Shown here piece by piece: positions 12,590-22,548 of a DNA stretch of 64,000 nucleotides. The number at the start of each line of letters is the position of its first letter. The first letter of the stretch is position 1. The notes below the pieces were generated by a model. It was given only the letters and a program-made list of their open reading frames with translations, did not search any database and had not been told where the DNA came from. Origin of the DNA: Limnoperna fortunei (lineage: Eukaryota; Mollusca; Bivalvia; Mytilida; Modiolidae); contig OX104112.1 in the NCBI GenBank assembly GCA_944474755.1, positions 16,084,273-16,148,272 of the forward strand, read 5' to 3'. The translations under genes and the position numbers were made by a program.

Positions 12590-14215
12590 AGGCCGTTCCA
12601 TCTTAGATTTTAGGCTCAGTACTATATCTGACACCTGCAGGCCTATACCGACCAGTGATTGTATCTAGACCAAGTACTGGAAACTGAGATTGGGAGGCCG
12701 TCCGACCAGGTATCGTATCCAGACTAAGTACTGGTGCCTTAAACCTGGAGAACGTACGGACATTATTTATATTCAGACTGAGAACTAGAAACTGACACCG
12801 GGAGGCCGTTTGACCATTGATTATATACAGACTAAGTACTGGAAACGGACATCCGGGGCCTTTCGACCATTAATTGTATCTAATCTAAGTACCTTTTAAA
12901 TGACATCTGGCTGCCGTTCAACTAGGAATTGTAACTAGACTAATACTGGTAACTGACACAGAGGGGGGAAGGGGCGGCGTTCGACCACTAATTGTATCTA
13001 GACAAAGTACTTTTAACTGACATCGTGAAGCCGTTCGACCAGCAGTTGTATTTAGAATATGTACTGGTAACTGACACCGGGAGGCCGTTTGATCATTAAT
13101 TGTTTAGACTATGTACTGGTAACTGTCACCTGCAGGCCTATCGTCCATAAATTGTATCTAAAATAAGTACTGGTAACTTACACCGGGAAGCCGTTCGATC
13201 ATTAATTGTATATAGTCTGTGTATTGGTAACTGACACCAGGAGGCCGTTCGATCATTAATTGTATCTAGACTATATGTACTGGTTACTGACACGGGATTC
13301 CGTTCGAAAATTAATTGCATCTAGACTCAGAACAGGTAACTGACACACGAAGGTTGTTTGACCATGGGTTATATTTAGACTAAGAACTAGAAACTGACAC
13401 ACTGGGGTGATTTGACTAGTAATCGTATCTAGACTAAGTACTGGTAACTGAAACCGAGAGAATGTTCAAACACGAATCATTTCCATACTATGGAAACTCA
13501 CACCGGGAAAACCGTTCGACCTGTAATTGTATCTAGGCTAAGTGGACTTTTTTAATTGACACCGGGAAGTATTTCGACTTACTTGTATCTTGACTAAGTA
13601 CTAGTAACTGACACCGAGAGAACGTTCGATCATTGATTGCATCTAGACTCAAAACAGTTACCTGGCACATGACGGTTGTTTGACTAATTGTATCTAGACT
13701 AAGTACTTTTCTCTGATACCGGGAGGCTGTTTGACCATTGACTGTATCTGGACAAAGTACTGGAAACTGACATCAGGTAGCCGTTTGGCCATTAATCGTA
13801 TCTAGACTAAGTTACAGGTAATTGACACCGAGAGAACGTTCGAACATGAATTATATCCAGACCTAAAACTGGAAACTCACACCGTGATAGTACTGGTAAT
13901 TGACACCGGGGCCGTTCTACCATCAATTGTATCTAGACTAAGTACTTTCAACTGACATCGGGAAACATTTCGACTGTTAATCGTATCTTGACTAAGTACT
14001 GTTAACTAACACCGAAAGGCCGTTCGATCATTAATTTTATCTAGAATTAGTACTGGTAATTTACAGACGGAGACCGTTCGACCATTGATTGTATCTGACA
14101 CCGGGAGGCCGCTCAACAATACATTGTATCTAGACTAAGTACTGGTAACTGACACCGGGAGGCCGCTCAGCAATACATTATATCTAGACAAAGTACTGGT
14201 AACTGACATACAACT
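12590..14215. repeat. Degenerate ~54-bp satellite/minisatellite array
   Basis: Roughly thirty diverged tandem units spell ACTAAGTACTGGTAACTGAC, then ACCGGGAGGCCGTTCGACC, then ATTAATTGTATCTAG. Most units are near 54 bp, but some lack an internal piece. Heavy divergence between neighbours points to an old array. Two adjacent units near 14097-14190 (GGGAGGCCGCTCA...ATACATT) are much more alike, so local re-duplication has occurred. No coding content. Confidence 0.85.
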
Positions 14216-14562
14216 CATCTGAATATGTCATGTGATAAATTTGGCGTTATATGTGTTACATGCCAAATATGTAAATAATGTTACAGACTAAATATATTTA
14301 AGCACATTGTCCTCGCCGTAGTATGGCTGGTTCATTACTCACTCAGTTAATGTGTTAACACTAAAAAAATCTTCTTCAGAAAATTGCTGCCATACAAAGC
14401 AGTGCTGTCTTGTCCTCGCCATAATAGCATAATTGGCAAAAGTTTGTAACCACAAGACATTAATGTCTGCATCTGTTGTCTGTATGTTTTGCCAAGAATG
14501 GGCGTAATTTTACTGTATTGCAGAACGTTTTAGCTTGCAACATTTTATCTATTTTTAATATT
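14216..14562. other. No gene seen
   Basis: Nothing recognised between the 54-bp array and the SINE-derived array. Confidence 0.5.
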
Positions 14563-15005
14563 TTGTTTGTTTGTTTGTTTGCATTGGATTTTCGGCAGAT
14601 TTAAACAATTTTTCAGCCAAATAATGATGTCTAGATTTTATCAAGGAAGCTGACGTACCCGGGGAAAACTAATGACGTTTGGTACAAAATACAAACAGAT
14701 GATTACCAGCGTGACAACTCTAAGTTTGTTGAATACCTGTGTGTCAACACTGAGGTTGTTGAATACCGACGTGCCACCTCTGAGGTTAATGATTACCTGC
14801 GTGTCAACACTGAGGTTGTTGATTACTGGCGTGTCAACGCTGAGGTTGTTACCGGTGTATCAACACTGAGGTAGACGATTTCCAGCGTCAACACTGAGTT
14901 TGTTGAATACGGGCATCGACCCTGAGGTTGTTGATTACCGGCGTATCAACACTGAGGTTGTTGATTACCGGTGTCAACAATGAGGTTGCGAGTTCCAACC
15001 TCAAT
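14563..15005. repeat. Minisatellite grown inside a SINE
   Basis: The left end (14563-14680) is an inverted SINE tail and core: GTTTGTTTGTTTGTTTGC, CAATTTTTCAGCC, TACCCGGGGAAAAC. From about 14700 there are roughly ten tandem units of about 30 bp, of the form GTGTCAACACTGAGGTTGTT plus GATTACCGGC. The last unit ends TGAGGTTGCGAGTTCC. The unit is recognisably the SINE segment GTCAACACTGAGATTGCGGG that spans the tRNA B-box approach, here in the plus orientation while the tail is inverted. Confidence 0.75.
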
Positions 15006-15447
15006 CTAGTAAGCGTTTATTACTTGTATTCAAGGTTAGAGTAGAGCACACATAATCGGAAGCCGAGTATAACTTACAGAGTCGGTGTGGGTGTAGTAGA
15101 TTATAACCTAACAGGATTGCACAGCCACTGAGACTTTTGAGGACTTCATACTAGAAACTGTAAAAGAAACTTCGCACAAAATTACAGGTTTACCAAACAT
15201 TTGTTTTCGAACTTTAATATTGTTAATGAATGAATTACAGTTACAATGTTTTTGTAGATGTCTGAATTACACAATATCACTGCGTTTGATGATTTAATTA
15301 AGAAATAGCTCGTGGTTTGTATGGTGTTGTAGTTATTAACACACCGATTGGGTCTGAATATTTGATAATTACATACCAAGCGATATCAAGGTATAAACTG
15401 ACTTTTTAAAGAGATTTCAATAAGTATTTTTAGCACAGTCTATGTAT

Positions 15448-15571
15448 CCAGGGTGCCGTTTCATAAAGCGATACCAAATTAACGTGCTCGTTATGATCCG
15501 TTATCCCATACAATGTAAATTGGATAACGTGCATGTTTAGCTAACGATCGCTTTATGAAACGGGACCCTGG
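15448..15571. mobile_element. Short palindromic MITE, 124 bp
   Basis: The ends are inverted copies: CCAGGGTGCCGTTTCATAAA on the left against TTTATGAAACGGGACCCTGG on the right (one mismatch). The inner arms repeat TAACGTGC...GTTATCC wording. No coding capacity. Confidence 0.8.
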
Positions 15572-17324
15572 AAACTATTTTACTGGTTGAATTACTCACC
15601 TTTAACTATAAAGTAAAATACTGTACGCGTGTCTATTTCTAGCGCCCATGCAACAAGAGTATTTAAGCTTTATTCAAGGATGAATAACAGTTTATCAGTT
15701 AATCAGTTTTACAAATATAACAGTTTATCAGTTTGTCAGTTTATAAATTTAGTTTGATTACAAATGGTATTATCAATAAAATTATAAATAACATATAATC
15801 TGGCCTAACGAATCCATCTTGATTTATCGTCGGTCTGTTCCCATCTTATTTCATAACAGGTCCACGAGATCCAAGATAGAACTCCGGAAACTCAATTCAG
15901 TGCTCTAATTTTTTTACGGGGTATTTAAGATCCAGGTCTGAGTGATAAAGCGATGACGAAATATTTCATTAAAAATTATGTTAAAAACATCTGTTGCAGT
16001 ATCTACGGGGATTGGCTTTTTATCTGTTTCAGCAGAGAATGCAGCACATGTATTAATTGGTGTAATTTACAAATAAGTTATTTTGATATAGGTCGCTATT
16101 AGGATTTATTTTGAAACTGATTTTGGTCAAAAAAAATATTCTGAAATGTTTGTAGAAAGGAAAATGTTCTAGGTAAAAAGTTTGAGAAAAAAATATTTTG
16201 GCAAGCTCAAAATTTTTGGAAAACAAAATAAAAAAAATTACGATACAACAGAGGATGGATGTGCACTAATTTAACATATTTAAAATCTTAAAACTGTTCA
16301 CCAAGATACTGTGTGTATAGAATACAATGCACATGTACAGGTATGAATGCAGGTTCAATGCATTTTCTATTATGCATTGTAATGATTGTTTTACATCAAA
16401 ATTGGAACTTTAATTTGAACATGTTGAACAACATTTAGAAAGAGAAAATAGATAGAATGTGGGTGCTGTAACAACTCATTCAATACATGTAAACATGTAC
16501 AATGGAAAAAACTTCAGTTTATCAAGTAACAAAAATGTATTTTTATGGTATAATAAATGCATCACCTATGGGAACGGTGGCCACTTTATTTGTATTTTAA
16601 AGTTCGGTGTTCGGTTGTGTGTTGCATAGTGGCAAACAAATGGCATTTTTCCTTAGTCTTGTATTATATGCTTAAGTTGAAAACGGTAATTGTAGTCAGT
16701 ATTATTTTCCGGAATCTGCGTTTTCCGGATTGTGTTTTGTGTATTCCACGTAAAACTCTCGCCAAATTCTCATTTAGGTAGATATACTTGTAGGTGTAGT
16801 TAGGGAAAAAATTTGTCCTCTTTTATTTACGCTTTTCTTCTGAAGATTACTTTAACCAGATGAAAGTATTCGCACTTGTTAGACTTGGAATATTACATAT
16901 TTGTTTAGCTGCAGATAAGAAATGTGCCCAATCAAAAGTAGTTTTGTTTTTAGCGTAACAATGTTAACCTAATCAACAGATGAGCAATAAAAATTCACTT
17001 TTGATTTATATTTGAAATATTTTTTTTCCACACGGTCAACTATTAAGTAAAATTAGACAAAAAGTTTACGAAACTAAAATCGGATTATTACCACAGTAAA
17101 ATTTAGACACGCGGCGCATGTTATAAATTGGCCGGTCAAAACACTTTTTCTGCTGGTTATCGAATACTAGGTGGATAAAGTCGTCTGCATATCAGCAATG
17201 CACCATACTATTAGCCTCATTTATAAATTATCAATGAAAAATCACATTTTAGATACAAAGCAATAAAAAAAGTCCAATGTTGTATTACTAACTCAAAATG
17301 TATATATAGAGTAAGATTAAAACG
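15572..17324. other. No gene seen
   Basis: AT-rich, without a supported exon. A 74-codon open frame at 16557-16781 has no family resemblance and no convincing start or splice context. Confidence 0.5.
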
Positions 17325-17411
17325 ATAACCAATCTTAACCGACTAGGATTGCCAGTTTTCCTACCAAAGGTCGATGAAAGTGGCATTAAACAACATTAAC
17401 ACAAACATAAA
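17325..17411 (+). mobile_element. Internally deleted SINE scrap
   Basis: CCAATCTTAACCGACTAGG and ATTGCCAGTTTTCCTACC match the SINE body, then AAAGGTCG joins directly to ATGAAAGTGGCATTAAACA of the tail region. The core is missing. Confidence 0.65.
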
Positions 17412-17914
17412 ACGATAACCTTCAACTACAACAACAGCTTTAGCCCATTTCATTGTAGGTTTCTCAATAAATACACACATCTTTGATAGTTCTTTATCGG
17501 TCGAAGTACTTTTTAAAATGTTCATCAACACGGTATATTTTATCGTAGTACCTAGAGATTCATGATGGCTACTCCGGCTTTCGACTTTCTCCAAATGCAG
17601 ACCCGCCCAATCCTCACCAAAATTATACCACGATATTAGATGGAAAACTGCTTAAGATTTCGTTATCCCGATTAAAAGGAAACAGCAAAAATAAATATTA
17701 AATAAGTATGAACCTGCAGTTACCCTGTCCTTTTCTTATTTTTGTATAAGAAAGCGTTAGCAATCTTTTCGGCAGCAGAGCTGTGTGCCATGTTGTTATG
17801 ATTGACAGTGAATAATGTGGCTGAATTAGATTTCTCCTGGGCAATTATCGATAAGTTATCACATTACGTAAACTTAAATTTAGAAAATGGAATACTACAA
17901 TAAAACTTTTAAAC

Positions 17915-18212
17915 CGGTACTGTGCTTGGTATCGATATATTTGTCTGGTACCAGTATTCCAACACCGCGTCTGGTAACGATGTTCCAGTATTGTGCCGGC
18001 AACTAGTAGACCAGTTTGTAAATGATAATTGTATTACATGGTGACTGGTGCTGTAATACTAGTAAATGTGACAGATAACTGGATACCCGTATTTGATATT
18101 GTGCTGGTATGCCTAATGTGTCTGGTGTAGCTGTATATATCATGGTACTGGTTTACTAGTATTATAGGTATTTTCGACTGTTACTAGTATACCAGTAACC
18201 GGATCTAATTGG
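17915..18212. repeat. Degenerate tandem-like repeat rich in TACTGGTA/ACCAGTA
   Basis: Phrases such as GGTACCAGTATTCC, ACTGGTGCTGTAATACTAGT, GGTACTGGTTTACTAGTATT and ACTAGTATACCAGTAACCGG recur about every 30-45 bp on both strands. The units are too diverged to give a firm period. Confidence 0.45.
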
Positions 18213-18430
18213 GGATTAATGCCACTTAATCAGCTATATCGTGGTGTGCATTGTTGGTAGAAAAGGCCAGAAAATGAAGTAAAAACCAGCAACTAACGGT
18301 TGACAATCCCTATCAATTAAGATTGGTATCGATCAAATCCTGTTCATAGTGAGGCTCGAACCGTTGAGAGGCACGTGATCAATAGTAGATGACTAGTTAC
18401 CTTCACCATTCTGCCACCAAGGGGACTACA
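18213..18430 (-). mobile_element. Old, diverged SINE copy
   Basis: The order matches an inverted SINE: AATGCCACTTAATCAGCTATATCGTGG, then CAATCCCTATCAATTAAGATTGG, then GAGGCACGTGATCAATAGTAGATGA, then CACCATTCTGCCACCAAGGGG. Divergence is high throughout and the core is shortened. Confidence 0.75.
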
Positions 18431-18465
18431 ATGGCATGAGTCTATTTGAAGACCTCTTAGTTTCG

Positions 18466-18540
18466 TTGTTGTTGTTTGTCTGTTTTGTGTTGTATTTGTT
18501 TTGTCTTGTGTATTGTTTTGGTTTGTTTGTTTTTTTTTAT
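18466..18540. repeat. T/G-rich low-complexity tract
   Basis: GTTGTTGTTTGTCTG through GTTTGTTTGTTTTTTTTT. It may be a simple repeat or a worn SINE tail. Confidence 0.6.
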
Positions 18541-19075
18541 GTTTATTTTTAAATGTGTGTGTTGTATGAGGATTATATATAGATATAAAACAACAACGTA
18601 CACTCCTAACTAAATTTAATTATCAGAAATAAATATAAATTTAATATCAGAACTACAAAAATGTTTTTATGTATCAATTGCAACCTTGAAGTTGTACAAC
18701 TGAACCTAACAGTTTAAGATATATATACGGGCTTTTTTATATTAATTAATAAACTTTAATTTGATGAGAACAAAAATGAAATCACCCCTTGCATTTGCCT
18801 CCCTGTCGAACCAAATGTTAAATGTAAACACAATGACGTTAATCGCTGTAGAAACAACGAAACAAATTGATTCTACCAGTAATAGTGCTGTACCCACATT
18901 TTCTAAACAATATTAAGAAAAACACAATTATGAATATCTTTCAGTTAGAGTCAAGGTATCAAAGTCTTGAAATTTACCACCATGACGGGAATTCTCAACG
19001 AGATGTCCGCGCTGATTAAAAAGTGACCATATTTAAATAGGTGACTAATTGCTGAAATTGGCTGTAAAACCAATC

Positions 19076-19354
19076 ATCCGTGAATAGTTTTTTGTTTGAG
19101 TTTAACGCCACTTTCAGCAATTTTTCAGCTATATCATGGCGTCCAGTTTTTATAGAGGAGGAAGCCGGAGTACCAGGAGAAAACCCCCGACCTGCGGTAG
19201 GAAAACTGGCAATCCTTGTCAATTAAGATTGGAGTCGAGTACACCCTGCTGCAGTGAGAAAAGAACCCGCAATCTCAGTGTTGACAGACCATGTGATCAA
19301 TAGTAGACGAACTACCTTAACCACTAGGCCACCGACGTCCCCATCCATTAGTAG
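19076..19354 (-). mobile_element. Near full-length tRNA-derived SINE, minus orientation
   Basis: The plus strand reads TTTTTTGTTTGAG, AACGCCACTTTCAGCAATTT, GGAAGCCGGAGTACCAGG, AACCCCCGACCTGCGGTAGG, then the complemented head ending CACTAGGCCACCGACGTCCCC (19342). Flanks ATCCGTGAATAG and ATCCATTAGTAG may be a decayed 12-bp target duplication. Confidence 0.88.
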
Positions 19355-20041
19355 TGTTGTCTAAATGAAATGTAGACCGCTTCCTGCTTCAATTAAATAT
19401 AAACTCTATGTACAGCTAACAAATTTGATGAATGTTGTCTAATTGCCATTGAGTTGTTATGCTATGGTGATATCCGGGACGGCTAGCTATAAGAGCTATC
19501 CAGTGCAACTCCCTTACATATTTTCGCCAGCTCTCAGACCATTACCCATCCGCGACCATTTACGCACTAGGGAATTTGTGTTCTATCGATATACAGATTT
19601 TAAAAATAAACTACAACATATTATGTTCAATTTAAAGGGGGTGGCGATCCAAATCTGGTAACTGCGGCTTTGTCCAATTACGCATCATAGAAGAAAAATC
19701 TGAAAATCTAAAAAGCACAGTAAATGCATTTGTCTTCATTTTAATTATAAACAAAGTCCATAGCAGTTAAATTCGACTAAATGTAATAACTACATAAAAT
19801 ACATTTGTAAACAAAACTACACGTAATGTTTTATTTTTATTTCAATTTTATTGGTTGATAAACCTAATGAAAATGGTGGAATGGTCTGGTCTGTATACAT
19901 CGTTTTCTTTAATGTAGATATACCGTTATGTCGTCACTTTCGCAAATGTATAGTCTTTTACCTAACTTATATCCGAAATTAAAAATTGTCAAAGGAAATA
20001 TACATGCAGATACATACCAACTAATCACTACTAGTCACGTA
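19355..20041. other. Region 3' of the TRIM-like gene; no other gene seen
   Basis: AT-rich. It probably contains the 3' UTR and polyadenylation region of the minus-strand gene that starts at 21700. AATAAA-like signals on the minus strand are common here, so none can be singled out. Confidence 0.45.
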
Positions 20042-21700
20042 TTATGAACAAGAAAATACGAAAACCGACTTTCCATCGTCGTTTGTCACAAAGAAATTGC
20101 GATAATTTCTACTGAATGCAAGAGCCCACGGATTACTAATTTTCTTGTCATGATCCAATATGACGTCAATGACGTTCCCGTCTGCAGAAAGTCGATGTAT
20201 GTTATTTGAGTCTAAACAAGCAACGTACAGGTTACCTCCCCTGTCAGTAGTCACAGCTTCAGGTCCAATGAAATTTTCAGGTGTACATGTGAAACGTACT
20301 TCTCCACCGAGTTTGACACAGCCTACTGTGTTATTGTGCTCGTCAGTATAGTAGACACTATCCTGTGGACCCGGATGTAGGTAGTTAATGCAACCACAAG
20401 GTATAGTTATTGTAGTTATTGTCTCCCCTTGTTTACTGAGGATGTTAATATTCCCATCATGACAACCAACACAGATCTTATCACCGACAACAGCAATACC
20501 CCAACAATCACCAGGTACATAATGTGTACCACCGGACTTCATTGATTTTATGTCAACAAACTGTATTGGCCACTGGTTAGGTAGGGATACTACAGCCTTA
20601 TCTTCTCCTGGTATAATAGCAATACCCCATGGTTGACCAGATAACATACAATCCTGTAGGTACTCACCACGGTCACTATATACCAGTAACTTGGTACTAC
20701 TCCAGTTACAGAGTAGTAGACGGTTGTCGTCTGTCACAGCAATACTGGAAATAACACCATCTTCAGATTTAATATCAAATTTCATGTCAAAGTCGAATTT
20801 TGTTGGCATCTGAATTGTTGTCGGTAAAACCTGAGCTTGATTTGATTTAGATGGTTTATACTTGATCGGACATGGTGTAGACTCAATGTGTAGTGACCCT
20901 AAGGATTCGATCTTGAGTTCCTGTGGTGATTGTTTAAATGAAATGTTAGAGGTAAACATTGATGCTATCATTTTCTGTATTTTTATAGTGTATTCTGTAA
21001 CTTTCAATTTGTACGAATTTAATAAAATGAATAGCTGGTTCTCTGATCCGTGTTTTGATACAAGATCTAATTTACTGGTAACCTCGTCAAGAGACTCCAT
21101 CATTTCCGATAATGTGTCCTTATCAGATTTAATTTGAGTCTCGCATTTTGTCTTTGTAGATTTTACCTCAGATATGACTTTCCTCTCGAAATCATCAAGA
21201 CGTTCTACAATTTTAGATTTTATATGCGACACATTTCGCAGCACATCCGCTTCTTCATCATTCAGACTCTTTAAATTAACATCGCGGTTGCAAATAAGTT
21301 TTTCCACAGTTTCACGTATGCTTGATACGGTACCAAATACATTATCCATCATGGGTGATCTTCGTACTGCTTTTGACGCAACGTCTACAGGAACGATTTT
21401 TGGACGTATCCGGTGTGTTTCTGACATGCATGAACGGCAGCATAGACAATCATGACCCACACAGAAAAAATCGAGCGTCATTTCTTCGTGTTTTGTACAG
21501 GAATTTTTAACAGATAATGTTTCCATGGGTAACGATCCAGAATCGATTAAATGATGAAAGGCAAAAGTTTTAAATAAACTATGGGCAGTAAGGCAATCCT
21601 TACAGAGATTCTCTTCGCAATCAGTGCAATACTTTATGGCCATTACGGGTGACAGTTGGTTGCGTAAGCATGGATCACAACTCTGATTGGACGATGCCAT
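20042..21700 (-). CDS. TRIM-like protein: two B-boxes, coiled coil, NHL-type beta-propeller (no RING)
   Basis: A single uninterrupted 552-residue frame. B-box 1 ligands are C8, C11, C25, C28, C33, C36, H40 and H49/H50. B-box 2 is C68-x2-H71, C80, C88-x2-C91 and H96, but the usual last His position holds Arg99. Residues about 115-260 are charged and helical, consistent with the coiled coil by which TRIM proteins dimerise. Residues about 300-552 carry NHL/beta-propeller-like blades (GIAVVGDKICVG, GNLYVACLDSNNIHRL, WALAFSR). There is no N-terminal RING, so E3 ligase activity cannot be assumed. By family it is a cytoplasmic protein related to TRIM2/3/45/56/71-type B-box/NHL proteins, which are greatly expanded in bivalves and often linked to innate immunity; its function here is inferred only. 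The ATG at 21700 is chosen because a splice-acceptor-like TATTTTTCAG ends six bases upstream, suggesting a non-coding first exon further right. A decayed partial copy lies at 63290-64000. Confidence 0.93.
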   Translation of the reverse strand: MASSNQSCDPCLRNQLSPVMAIKYCTDCEENLCKDCLTAHSLFKTFAFHHLIDSGSLPMETLSVKNSCTKHEEMTLDFFCVGHDCLCCRSCMSETHRIRPKIVPVDVASKAVRRSPMMDNVFGTVSSIRETVEKLICNRDVNLKSLNDEEADVLRNVSHIKSKIVERLDDFERKVISEVKSTKTKCETQIKSDKDTLSEMMESLDEVTSKLDLVSKHGSENQLFILLNSYKLKVTEYTIKIQKMIASMFTSNISFKQSPQELKIESLGSLHIESTPCPIKYKPSKSNQAQVLPTTIQMPTKFDFDMKFDIKSEDGVISSIAVTDDNRLLLCNWSSTKLLVYSDRGEYLQDCMLSGQPWGIAIIPGEDKAVVSLPNQWPIQFVDIKSMKSGGTHYVPGDCWGIAVVGDKICVGCHDGNINILSKQGETITTITIPCGCINYLHPGPQDSVYYTDEHNNTVGCVKLGGEVRFTCTPENFIGPEAVTTDRGGNLYVACLDSNNIHRLSADGNVIDVILDHDKKISNPWALAFSRNYRNFFVTNDDGKSVFVFSCS

Positions 21701-21722
21701 TATTACCTGAAAAATATTGAGT
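21701..21722 (-). promoter_or_regulatory. Candidate 3' splice site of a 5' UTR intron
   Basis: Read on the minus strand, TCAATATTTTTCAG is followed by GTAATA and then the ATG of the TRIM-like gene. The T-rich run plus AG makes a reasonable acceptor. The matching donor and first exon were not identified. Confidence 0.45.
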
Positions 21723-21778
21723 CGATGAAATATATTATTAAACTTCTAAACGAAACAAAATAAGTACAGTTATTGGAA

Positions 21779-22076
21779 CTACTGGTGGTTAATGTGTTAT
21801 CTAAACACCAACTACTGGTGGTTAATGTGTTATCTAAACACCAACTACTGGTGGTTAATGTGTTATCTAAACACCAACTACTGGTGGTTAATGTGTTATC
21901 TAAACACCAACTACTGGTGGTTAATGTGTTATCTAAACACCAACTACTGGTGGTTAATGTGTTATCTAAACACCAACTACTGGTGGTTAATGTGTTATCT
22001 AAACACCAACTACTGGTGGTTAATGTGTAATCTAAACACCAACTACTGGTGGTTAATGTGTTATCTAAACATCAAC
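21779..22076. repeat. 33-bp minisatellite, nine copies
   Basis: Nine tandem copies of a 33-bp unit made of ACTACTGGTGGTTAATGTG and TTATCTAAACACCA. The first eight are almost identical; the eighth has GTGTAATC for GTGTTATC and the ninth ends in CATCAACTC. The high identity points to recent expansion. It sits about 80 bp upstream of the TRIM-like start codon, so probably within the 5' UTR intron or promoter. The 11-residue repeat peptide read through it is an artefact of the 3n period. Confidence 0.95.
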
Positions 22077-22548
22077 TCAGTTGTGTCAAAAGTGATAATT
22101 TTGATTAAAAATTAGTTAATTGCAGAAACATTATATTTATGATTTCGATGCAAAATCAATCCTAGAATGCAGTTTTGTTTATAAGGTTAATTACTTCAAT
22201 ATAGTATATTTAAACATTCATCCAAATTCATTATTGTTAAAAATCACTTTTCATCTATTTGTGCTTTTTTTATGTGATGCATCCTTGTCATTTAAGTTTG
22301 GAGTCGAACCACATTGCCCGTAGCTATAATAATGTAGCTCCTTTTTTATATACCCTCAAACCTGCCATCTCAGTATTGATATAACCATTCGCTCATACAG
22401 GCCAACCACATGATGGTTAAATATCATTGATTAGTCCTTGAATTTTTATACTGAAACTGACTCAATTACAAAACTTAACAACTGTTGATGACGTCGCTGC
22501 TCATTCTAGGAATGCATGGTCTATGTCTCGCCTTTACCTGGATGTAAC
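22077..22548. other. No gene seen
   Basis: AT-rich spacer between the minisatellite and the Tc1/mariner element. Confidence 0.5.

Noticed and set aside
12590..14215. CRISPR-like array
   Set aside because: Units are contiguous and diverged, without constant repeats separated by unique spacers, and the host is a eukaryote.
21773..22115. Two overlapping repeat proteins with an 11-residue period
   Set aside because: Produced by the 33-bp minisatellite, whose period is a multiple of three; both frames stay open for that reason only.
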